Source: Tistrella mobilis KA081020-065 (GTDB taxonomy: Bacteria; Pseudomonadota; Alphaproteobacteria; Tistrellales; Tistrellaceae). From it: a stretch of 64,000 nucleotides of DNA. Below, piece after piece: positions 9,291 through 16,234 of the stretch. The position numbers and the translations under genes were made by a program. Position 1 is the first letter of the stretch, and each line of letters starts with the position of its first letter. The notes under the pieces were generated by a model. It was not told the origin of the DNA, did not search any database, and saw nothing but the letters and a program-made list of their open reading frames with translations. The stretch is taken from the NCBI RefSeq assembly GCF_000264455.2, contig NC_017956.1, positions 3,640,001-3,704,000 of the forward strand, in the 5' to 3' direction.

Positions 9291-9628
9291 CGGCCAATCA
9301 GGCTGTCCTCCGGCGCCTCGGCACGCTGGTGCAGGCCGTAATCCCTGAGCACCGTCATCACCCGCACATGGTAATCATGGAAAATCCGGTCGCGCCCGGC
9401 CTTCTGAGCCGAAAGATGAGGGTCCAGATTGCGCCAGCGCAGGACGGCCGCCTCGTCTTCCCAGATCGTCACCGACATCACTTTGGCCGGATGGAGCGTG
9501 CTCTGGAAGCATTCGACCGAAATGAAGCCCTCCATCTTCTGCAACATCGGCTGCAGCCGGTTCACCATGTTCACATAGGTCTGATTCTGTCCGGGCACGG
9601 CTTCGAGTTCAAAGGTCACGACGATCAC
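9284..9628 (-). CDS. Antibiotic biosynthesis monooxygenase (ABM) domain protein
   Basis: 114 residues, one dimeric alpha/beta-barrel domain: [17 protein letters not shown], the helix [16 protein letters not shown], then [18 protein letters not shown]. The family acts as cofactor-free oxygenases or small-ligand binding proteins. The start is a GTG at 9628, chosen because a GAGGAG lies 7 bases before it and because this GTG shares four bases with the stop of the SHMT gene (GTGA overlap), a sign of translational coupling. It is the last gene of the BenE-aminotransferase-SHMT-ABM operon and may carry out an oxidation step in that pathway. Confidence 0.8.
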   Translation of the reverse strand: MIVVTFELEAVPGQNQTYVNMVNRLQPMLQKMEGFISVECFQSTLHPAKVMSVTIWEDEAAVLRWRNLDPHLSAQKAGRDRIFHDYHVRVMTVLRDYGLHQRAEAPEDSLIGRH

Positions 9629-10926
9629 TGAACGACTCCTCGCCGGTTTAAGTGAATGGCAGGGCGATAGACCGGGTGGCGCCGGCAAAGGGTCACGACC
9701 TGCTCCCGGACCCGATCGCGAACGGCGGGGGCCGCACCGGTCCCCAGCGCGTCGAGCACATCGGCCAGCCAGCCGGCCAGAGCCTCGCAGTCGGCGATGC
9801 CGAAGCCGCGGGTGGTGACGGCCGGCGTGCCGATGCGCAGGCCCGAGGTCACGAAGGGGGAGCGCGGATCGCCCGGCACCGCGTTCTTGTTGACTGTGAT
9901 CCAGGCATCGGCCAGCGCCGCATCGGCATCCCGACCGGTGAAGGCGCGGTCGGAGAGATCGATCAGCATCATGTGATTGTCGGTCCCGCCCGAGACGATC
10001 CGGTAGCCGCGATCCATGATCACCCGCGCCATCGCCCGCGCATTGGCCAGAACCTGTTTCTGATAGGTCCGGAACCCGGGCGAGAGCGCCTCTCTGAACG
10101 CGACCGCCTTCGCCGCGATCACATGCATGGCCGGCCCGCCCTGGATGCCGGGGAAGACCGCGCCGTCGAGCTTGCGGTAGAACGCCTCCCCCTGCCCCTT
10201 CGCCAGGATCAACCCGCCGCGGGGGCCGCGCAGGGTCTTGTGGGTGGTGCTGGTCACCACATGGGCATGCGGCAGGGGGTCGGGGTATTCGCCCGCCGCC
10301 ACCAGGCCCGCCACATGGGCCATGTCGACCCAGAAGATCGCCCCCACCTCGTCGGCGATCGCCCGCATGCGGGCCCAGTCCTTGCGCCGGGAATAGGCCG
10401 AAAAGCCGCCGATCAGCATCCGCGGCCGGGTCTCGCGGGCGATGCGGGCCATGTCGTCATAATCGATCAGCCCGGTTTCGGGATTGAGCCCATAGGGCAC
10501 GATCCGGTAGTGCCGGCCCGAGAAGTTGGCCGGGTTGCCATGGGTCAGATGGCCGCCCTCGGACAGGTTCATGCCCATCACCGTGTCCCCGGGCCGGACC
10601 AGCGCCAGGAAAATCGCCGCACTCGCCTGGGCACCAGCATGGGGCTGGACATTGGCATAGTCGCAGTCGAACAGGGCTTTCGCCCGGTCGATCGCCAGCC
10701 GCTCGGCGACATCGACATGCGCGCAGCCGCTGTAGAAGCGCCGGCCGGGATAGCCTTCGGCATATTTGTTGGTGAAGACCGAGTTCTGCACCGCCATCAC
10801 CAGCGGGCTTGCATAATTCTCCGAGGCGATCAGCTCGACATGATCTTCCTGGCGGTCTTCCTCGGATGTGATCGCCCGGGCAAGCTCGGGATCGACATCG
10901 GCAAGGCGGATGGACGGATCATACAT
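9625..10926 (-). CDS. glyA: Serine hydroxymethyltransferase family enzyme, variant type
   Basis: 433 residues. The PLP lysine is K230 in [14 protein letters not shown], and DMAHVAGL (D201, H204), NKYAEGYPG and [13 protein letters not shown] are all present. Two features differ from housekeeping GlyA: the phosphate-binding HSGSQAN is HAGAQAS (Ala at 97 and 99), and the loop before GGHLTHG reads NLSE rather than NLAH. Standard enzymes move the serine hydroxymethyl group to tetrahydrofolate. The operon partners (permease, aminotransferase, oxygenase-like protein) suggest a dedicated amino-acid aldolase or hydroxymethyltransferase rather than the housekeeping enzyme. The start at 10926 fits the family N-terminus; the gene is 35 bp downstream of the aminotransferase. 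Confidence 0.88.
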   Translation of the reverse strand: MYDPSIRLADVDPELARAITSEEDRQEDHVELIASENYASPLVMAVQNSVFTNKYAEGYPGRRFYSGCAHVDVAERLAIDRAKALFDCDYANVQPHAGAQASAAIFLALVRPGDTVMGMNLSEGGHLTHGNPANFSGRHYRIVPYGLNPETGLIDYDDMARIARETRPRMLIGGFSAYSRRKDWARMRAIADEVGAIFWVDMAHVAGLVAAGEYPDPLPHAHVVTSTTHKTLRGPRGGLILAKGQGEAFYRKLDGAVFPGIQGGPAMHVIAAKAVAFREALSPGFRTYQKQVLANARAMARVIMDRGYRIVSGGTDNHMMLIDLSDRAFTGRDADAALADAWITVNKNAVPGDPRSPFVTSGLRIGTPAVTTRGFGIADCEALAGWLADVLDALGTGAAPAVRDRVREQVVTLCRRHPVYRPAIHLNRRGVVQ

Positions 10927-10961
10927 GGCGGGAAGCTCCCATCTGTCCGGAAGAGGCGGGG

Positions 10962-12146
10962 TCAGTCGAGGGTGGCCAGCAGGCGGGTCAGGCGGGTGAC
11001 CACCTCGTCGATCTCCGCCGTGCCGGCGATCAGCGGCGGCAGCAGGCGGATGGTGTTGGCGCGGGTGACGGTGATCAGCAGCCGTTCCTCCAGCAGCGCC
11101 CGACCGACCAGATCGCCGCAGGGGCGATCCAGTTCGATACCGGCCATCAGGCCGATCCCACGGATGGCGACCACCCGCGGATGCCCGGCAAGCGCCCCCC
11201 TTAACCCGGCGAGCAGTCGCGCGCCCAGCATCGCCGCCCGCTCGGGCAGCCGGTCGCGGGCCATGACGTCGATCACGGTGCAACCCACCCGGCAGGCCAG
11301 CGGATTGCCGCCGAAGGTGGAGGCATGATGACCGGGGGAGAACAGCGCCGCCGCCGGGCCTCGGGCCAGGCAGGCGCCGATCGCAACCCCGTTGCCCAGC
11401 CCCTTGGCCAGCGTGATCACATCGGGGGCGACGCCGGCATGCTGATGGCCGAACCAGGTGCCTGTGCGGCCCATGCCGGTCTGGACCTCGTCGATCATCA
11501 GCAGCCAGCCGTGCCGGTCGGCAAGGGCGCGCAGCGCCCTCAGATAGCCGGGAGAGGCCGGGTGCACCCCGCCCTCCCCCTGCACCGGCTCCAGCAGGAC
11601 CGCGACGATGCCGGGCTGTTCGTCGGCAAGCCCGCGGACGGCATCGATATCGTCATAGGGCACGCGCAGGAAGCCCGGCATCAGCGGCTCGAACCCCCGC
11701 TGCACCGCCGGATTGCCGGTCGCCGCCAGGGTGGCGAGGGTGCGGCCGTGGAAGGCGCCTTCCATCACCACCACCTGCGGGGCGGCCACCCGCATCGCCG
11801 CGGCATGCAGCCGGGCGAGTTTCAGCGCCGCCTCGTTCGCCTCGGCGCCCGAATTGCAGAAGAAGGCCCGGGTCATCCCCGACAGGGCGCAGAGCCGGCG
11901 GCCCAGCTCCTCCTGCCAGGGAATGCGAAACAGGTTCGAGGTGTGCAGCAGCTCAGCCGCCTGCCCGGCGATCGCCGCGGTGACCTCGGGATGGGCATGA
12001 CCGAGGCCGGTGACAGCAACGCCCGAGATCGCGTCGAGATAGTCGATGCCCGCCTCGTCCTGAAGCTGCATGCCCCGGCCGCGCACGAAGGCGACGGGCA
12101 GGCGCGCATAGGTCTGCATCAGACAGGCGGTGTCGGGATGGATCAC
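10962..12146 (-). CDS. argD: Class III PLP aminotransferase, acetylornithine aminotransferase-like
   Basis: 394 residues, matching ArgD in length. [18 protein letters not shown] (residues 96-113), the [11 protein letters not shown] aspartate (219) and the PLP lysine K248 in TLAKGLGNG are intact, as is [10 protein letters not shown]. ArgD-type enzymes transaminate N-acetylornithine or related omega-amino groups with 2-oxoglutarate. Its place between a BenE-type permease and an SHMT variant, under a MocR regulator, points to a catabolic omega-aminotransferase rather than arginine synthesis. It overlaps the end of the upstream permease gene by 4 bases (ATGA). Confidence 0.85.
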   Translation of the reverse strand: MIHPDTACLMQTYARLPVAFVRGRGMQLQDEAGIDYLDAISGVAVTGLGHAHPEVTAAIAGQAAELLHTSNLFRIPWQEELGRRLCALSGMTRAFFCNSGAEANEAALKLARLHAAAMRVAAPQVVVMEGAFHGRTLATLAATGNPAVQRGFEPLMPGFLRVPYDDIDAVRGLADEQPGIVAVLLEPVQGEGGVHPASPGYLRALRALADRHGWLLMIDEVQTGMGRTGTWFGHQHAGVAPDVITLAKGLGNGVAIGACLARGPAAALFSPGHHASTFGGNPLACRVGCTVIDVMARDRLPERAAMLGARLLAGLRGALAGHPRVVAIRGIGLMAGIELDRPCGDLVGRALLEERLLITVTRANTIRLLPPLIAGTAEIDEVVTRLTRLLATLD

Positions 12147-13378
12147 CGGGCGGCTCCTTCGCGCGAGGGCCGGGGGGCGACCGGCCGCGCCGACGGGCCG
12201 CGGCGGCAGAGCGCCAGATGCGCCAGAAGACCGATCAGCAAACCCCAGAACGCGCCGCCGATGCCGAGCATGGTGATGTTGGCGGCAGCCGCCAGGAAAG
12301 TGATCAGCGCCGCCTCGCGGCCGGCCGGGTCGGCGAGCGCCGAGGCCAGGCTGCCGCCGATCGTGCCCAGCAGGGCAAGCCCGGCAAGTGTGGTGATGAA
12401 GGTTGCGGGCAGGGTCATGAAAACGGCGGCCAGGGTCACGCCGAACACGCCGACCAGGATATAGGCGACCCCCGCCGCGATGCCGGCGATCCAGCGCTTC
12501 GACGGGTCCTCGTGTGCCTCGGGCCCGGTGCAGATCGCCGCCGTGATCGCCGCCAGATTGAAGGCGTGGGAGCCGAAGGGCGCCATCAGCAGAGAGCCGA
12601 GCCCGGTGACGGTCACGATCGGGCTGGCGCTGGTCTTGTAGCCGTCATTGCGCAGCACCAGCATGCCCGGCATGTACTGGCCGGTCAGCGTGATCAGGAA
12701 CAGCGGCAGGGCCACCGACAGCAGGGCGTTGAGCGAAAACGCCGGCAGGGTGAAGACGGGGGCTGCGACCGCAAGCTCCAGCCCCTCCAGATCCACCCGC
12801 CCCTGGATCAGCAGGAAGCCCAGCCCCAGCACCAGGATGCCCACCACCGCATAGCGGGCGGTGAAGCGCTTGATGGTCACATAGGCCAGGATCAGCAGCC
12901 CGGCGAGCAGCGGATCGATGCTCATGCCACCGAAGGCGCCGATGCCGAACTGGAGCAGGATGCCGGCAAGCAGGCCGGCCGCCACCCCCGGCGGGATCAG
13001 CCGGATCACCCGGTCGAAACAGCCCGAAAGGCCGAGCACCACGAAGCCCGCGGCCGAGATCAGATAGGCGCCGATCGCCTCGGCATAGGGTGTGGTCTGC
13101 AACGCCACCACCAGAAAGGCGGCGGCGGGCGTCGACCAGGCGGTGATGATCGGGGCCCGGAACCGCCAGCTGAGCAGAAGCCCGGTAATGCCGACGCCGA
13201 TCGACACCGACCACACCCAGGACGCCGTCAGCGCCGGGTCGAGCCCGGCCACACGGGCCGCCTGGAAGACCAGGATGAAGGTCCCGCCGTAGTTGACGAT
13301 GACCGAGACGAGGCCGGCCACGACCGGATGGATAAGGTCGGTGGGGCCGATGGCGCGCGGTTGAGCGGCTGAGCGCAT
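12143..13378 (-). CDS. BenE family benzoate/proton symporter-like permease
   Basis: 411 residues with about 11-12 hydrophobic helices. Family signatures include SWRFRAPIITAWSTPAAAFL, RLIPPGVAAGLLAGILL, LTGQYMPGMLVLRNDGY and FGSHAFNLAAITAAICTGPEAHEDPSKRW. BenE proteins import benzoate with protons and have a UraA-like fold; the real substrate here may be a related amino-aromatic or amino acid. It is the first gene of a tight four-gene operon whose other products act on amino compounds, and it is divergent from a MocR regulator. Confidence 0.85.
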   Translation of the reverse strand: MRSAAQPRAIGPTDLIHPVVAGLVSVIVNYGGTFILVFQAARVAGLDPALTASWVWSVSIGVGITGLLLSWRFRAPIITAWSTPAAAFLVVALQTTPYAEAIGAYLISAAGFVVLGLSGCFDRVIRLIPPGVAAGLLAGILLQFGIGAFGGMSIDPLLAGLLILAYVTIKRFTARYAVVGILVLGLGFLLIQGRVDLEGLELAVAAPVFTLPAFSLNALLSVALPLFLITLTGQYMPGMLVLRNDGYKTSASPIVTVTGLGSLLMAPFGSHAFNLAAITAAICTGPEAHEDPSKRWIAGIAAGVAYILVGVFGVTLAAVFMTLPATFITTLAGLALLGTIGGSLASALADPAGREAALITFLAAAANITMLGIGGAFWGLLIGLLAHLALCRRGPSARPVAPRPSREGAAR

Positions 13379-13423
13379 GGCGTCGGGGATCCTCCGTAGC
13401 GAGGGGACCGCCCGCTCCCGGGC

Positions 13424-13446
13424 GGCGCGCTACGTGATAGCGCGCC
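13424..13446. promoter_or_regulatory. Perfect inverted repeat between the BenE operon and the MocR gene
   Basis: GGCGCGCTA (13424-13432) and TAGCGCGCC (13438-13446) are exact reverse complements with the 5-base centre CGTGA. It lies 46 bp upstream of the BenE start in a 172-bp divergent gap. A MocR operator or other dyad-binding site is likely; as RNA it could also fold into a leader hairpin. Confidence 0.55.
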
Positions 13447-13550
13447 AATGGCTGGTTGAGCCCGGACACTTTCCGCAGCATGACCAGACCACTTCGCCCG
13501 ACCGCCGCGGACGTGCATGCCGATGGCGCCGATCGCGGTGGCTGCATAGA

Positions 13551-15107
13551 ATGGCCGGGTTTCGCCCTCCCCCGTCAGTGAAGCCGCACACCCTGAAGAC
13601 CTTCGAACTCGACACGCTGAAGATCCGGCTGGCGGATGCCGAGATGCAGCGCCTCGACCTGCATCAGCGCATCCAGCGGGCGTTGAGCGGGTTGATCCTC
13701 GACGGCGCGCTGGCCCCGGGTATGAAGCTGCCGGCCAGTCGCCGGCTGGCGGCCTCGCTCGGCATCGCCCGCGACACGGTGGAAAACGCCTATGTCCAGC
13801 TGCACCGCGACGGCTTCATCATACGGCGCGAAGGCTCGGGCAGCTATGTCTCCCCCACCCTGGGCACGGATCTGGAAGGGGTCGCCCGCCGCCGGCTCCG
13901 CCGGCGGGCGGAGGCGCGCCACGACCCGGCCGGCGGACAGGGGTTGAGCCGGCGCGGCCGGATGGTGCTGGACAGCGGCGGCATCGCCGACCAGCGCGCG
14001 GTCCGCCCCTTCGTGACCGGTTTGCCCGAGACCTGCACCTTCCCGACCGAGATCTGGGAACGTCTGCAACGCCGGATGATCCGCGACCATCGCGACGGCA
14101 TTCTGCTGCATGGCGACCCGCAGGGGGCCGAAGCCCTGCGCGAGGCGATTGCCGCCTATCTCACCCTGGAGCGCGGCGCCGGTGTGGCCGCGGATCAGAT
14201 CCTGGTGCTGAGCAGCACCCGTCAGGCGCTCTATCTCTGCGCCCAGCTTCTGGTCGATGCCGGCGGGCCGATCCTGATGGAAAATCCCGGCTATTTCGGC
14301 GCCCGCAAGGCCTTCGAGGCGGCCGAGGCGCGGATCGTGCCGATCCCGGTCGATGCCCGGGGCATCCGGACCGATCTGGTCAGGGCCGATCAGAGCGGCG
14401 CGGCCTGCGTCTATGTCACGCCATCCCACCAGTATCCGACCGGCGCCACGCTGTCGCTGGACCGCCGGATCGACCTGATCGCCTGGGCCGCAGAGACCAG
14501 TGGCTGGATCATCGAAGACGATTACGACAGCGAGTTCCACTATGACGGCCTGCCGACCGCCTGCGTCCAGGGCCTGGACCGCGACCGGCGGACGATCTAT
14601 ATCGGCACCTTCGCCAAGACGCTCTATCCCGGGCTGCGGCTCGGCTATATGGCCCTGCCTCCGACGCTGGTCGAGGCCTTCACCCGCGCCCGCAGCATCA
14701 TCGACGGCCACACGCCGCAGCTGCAGCAGCTCACCCTCGCCCGCTTCATGGCCGACGGGCATTACAACGCCCATATCCGGGCCATGCGCAAACTCTATGC
14801 CGGTCGCCGGCAGGTGATGCTCGATGCCATCGCCCGGCATCTGGACGGCATCGCCACCGCCACCCGCCCGCCCGGCGGCCTGCAGATCCCCTGCATCCTG
14901 GAGCCCGGCTGGCCAGAAGCCGATACCATCGCCCGCGCTGCCACGGCCGGGCTTGTGCTGCCGGGCCTCGGCCGCCTGCATATCGGCCCCGGCGCCCGCC
15001 CCGGCTGGCTGCTGGGCTACGCCTCCCTCGCCGCCCACGAGATCGAGGCCGCCATGCTCCGCTTGGGGGGCGTGTTGCGCCAGGGGCACAGCGACGGGGT
15101 GCCGTAA
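13551..15107 (+). CDS. MocR-type regulator (GntR wHTH fused to aminotransferase-like domain)
   Basis: 518 residues from this start. The N-terminal GntR helix-turn-helix reads LILDGALAPGMKLPASRRLAASLGIARDTVENAY and ends with EGSGSYV. A fold type I aminotransferase-like domain follows, with YVTPSHQYPTGATLS, IEDDYDSEFHY and the PLP lysine in GTFAKTLYPGLRLGY. MocR proteins sense PLP or PLP-bound amino compounds and control neighbouring genes. This one is divergent from an operon with two PLP enzymes. The ATG at 13551 and a GTG at 13578 are both possible starts; neither has a strong ribosome site. Confidence 0.88.
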   Translation: MAGFRPPPSVKPHTLKTFELDTLKIRLADAEMQRLDLHQRIQRALSGLILDGALAPGMKLPASRRLAASLGIARDTVENAYVQLHRDGFIIRREGSGSYVSPTLGTDLEGVARRRLRRRAEARHDPAGGQGLSRRGRMVLDSGGIADQRAVRPFVTGLPETCTFPTEIWERLQRRMIRDHRDGILLHGDPQGAEALREAIAAYLTLERGAGVAADQILVLSSTRQALYLCAQLLVDAGGPILMENPGYFGARKAFEAAEARIVPIPVDARGIRTDLVRADQSGAACVYVTPSHQYPTGATLSLDRRIDLIAWAAETSGWIIEDDYDSEFHYDGLPTACVQGLDRDRRTIYIGTFAKTLYPGLRLGYMALPPTLVEAFTRARSIIDGHTPQLQQLTLARFMADGHYNAHIRAMRKLYAGRRQVMLDAIARHLDGIATATRPPGGLQIPCILEPGWPEADTIARAATAGLVLPGLGRLHIGPGARPGWLLGYASLAAHEIEAAMLRLGGVLRQGHSDGVP

Positions 15108-15402
15108 GGCATAAGGCTCTGTCGTCCCGCCCCCTGCCATGTTCTTATATCCGACAGGATCATATCCGCAGCGGCTCGACGCAGAGGCACCGCATGCCCT
15201 TTCCGACACTGAACAAAGATGATGAGGCAGGCACCGCCACAACCCGGTCGCGCCGCACTCTGCTCCAGACACTTCGCGTCGCAGCTTCAGCAAAAGCAAC
15301 AGTAGGACCGACCGCGGCTCGCAGTCAGGATTTTCTGTACGATGAAGCGGGTCTCCCGCGGTCTGATGGAAACAACACCGCCTGACGGCAACCCCCTGGT
15401 CC
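15108..15402. other. Intergenic stretch with a Tat-signal-like short frame
   Basis: This 295-bp gap is visibly AT-richer than its neighbours and its codons end in A far more often. A 63-codon frame at 15194-15385 (+) contains TRSRRTLLQTLRVAASA, which resembles the start of a twin-arginine signal peptide, then runs out without a mature domain. It may be the remnant of a lost exported protein or chance. No clear promoter or terminator is seen. Confidence 0.3.
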
Positions 15403-16230
15403 TCAACCTTTCCCCGACCACCGGTTCCGCAGCCGGCGCAGCCAGACCGGCAGAAGCGGGGTGGGCAGCGGGGCGCCCAGGATGCGGTCGGGGGCGTCGA
15501 CGATCGCGGCGGCGGCGCCGGCGCGGATCAGCCGGCGCAGGCGGCGGCGGCTGTCGGTGCCGTAGACCAGCACCAGCGGCGGATCGGCGCGGCTGCGGAG
15601 CGCCCTGATCGCGCGCGGGCCGAAGCGGCGGGCGTTCATCACCACCAGATCCGCCGTCGTGATCACCCCGGCCATCGTGGCGGCATCGGCCGGCCGGCGC
15701 AGCACCGGCCCGACCGGCAGGGTCGGCAACAGGCGTGCGGCCAGGCTCACCACCGCCGCCGAGGTCGAGGTCACCACCAGCCGGCCAGGGGGCAAAGGCG
15801 CGGCCTCGATCACGCGCGCGACGGCGGTCACCAGCCCGAGTGCCGCGTCTTCCCCCGCCTCCGCCGGCGGCTTCAGTTCCAGATTGAGGCCGAGCCCGAT
15901 CCGGGCGGCCAGCGCCAGGGCGCGGGCCAGGGTGGCCGGCGGCTCTGCCACCGCCCCTGCCCCGAACCAGAGCGCCGCATCCATGCGGGCAAGGTCTGCC
16001 GCCGCCACGGCCGCGAGCGGCCCGCGGCCGCTGGTGGTGGCATCCAGATCCGGATCATGCAGCAGCACCGGCGTGCCGCAGCCGGTCAGCCGCACATCCA
16101 CCTCGGCCCAGTCGGTGCCGAGCATCGGCACGCCGGCCAGGGCCTGAAGCGTGTTCTCGGGCGCATGGGCGCCCCCGCCACGATGGGCGATCAGCCGCCC
16201 GCGCGGCAGCAGGACCGGCCGGCGCGCCAC
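15403..16230 (-). CDS. Glycerophosphodiester phosphodiesterase
   Basis: 275 residues, GDPD TIM barrel. The signature LIAHRGGGAHAPENTLQA (residues 13-30), WAEVDVRLT, VLLHDPDLDATTSGRGP and LNLELKPP place the catalytic His, Glu, Asp and metal ligands in the expected order. The enzyme hydrolyses deacylated phospholipids such as glycerophosphocholine to glycerol 3-phosphate and an alcohol. There is no signal peptide, so it is probably cytosolic like UgpQ. It ends 4 bp after the acyl-CoA synthetase/acetyltransferase gene on the same strand, so co-transcription with it is likely; note that the GDPD is the downstream gene. Confidence 0.9.
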   Translation of the reverse strand: MARRPVLLPRGRLIAHRGGGAHAPENTLQALAGVPMLGTDWAEVDVRLTGCGTPVLLHDPDLDATTSGRGPLAAVAAADLARMDAALWFGAGAVAEPPATLARALALAARIGLGLNLELKPPAEAGEDAALGLVTAVARVIEAAPLPPGRLVVTSTSAAVVSLAARLLPTLPVGPVLRRPADAATMAGVITTADLVVMNARRFGPRAIRALRSRADPPLVLVYGTDSRRRLRRLIRAGAAAAIVDAPDRILGAPLPTPLLPVWLRRLRNRWSGKG

Positions 16231-16234
16231 CGGT

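Noticed and set aside
10962-12146. Aminotransferase as the housekeeping arginine-synthesis ArgD only
   Set aside because: Not excluded outright, but its overlap with a BenE-type permease and link to an SHMT variant make a catabolic role more likely; argE lies in a different operon.
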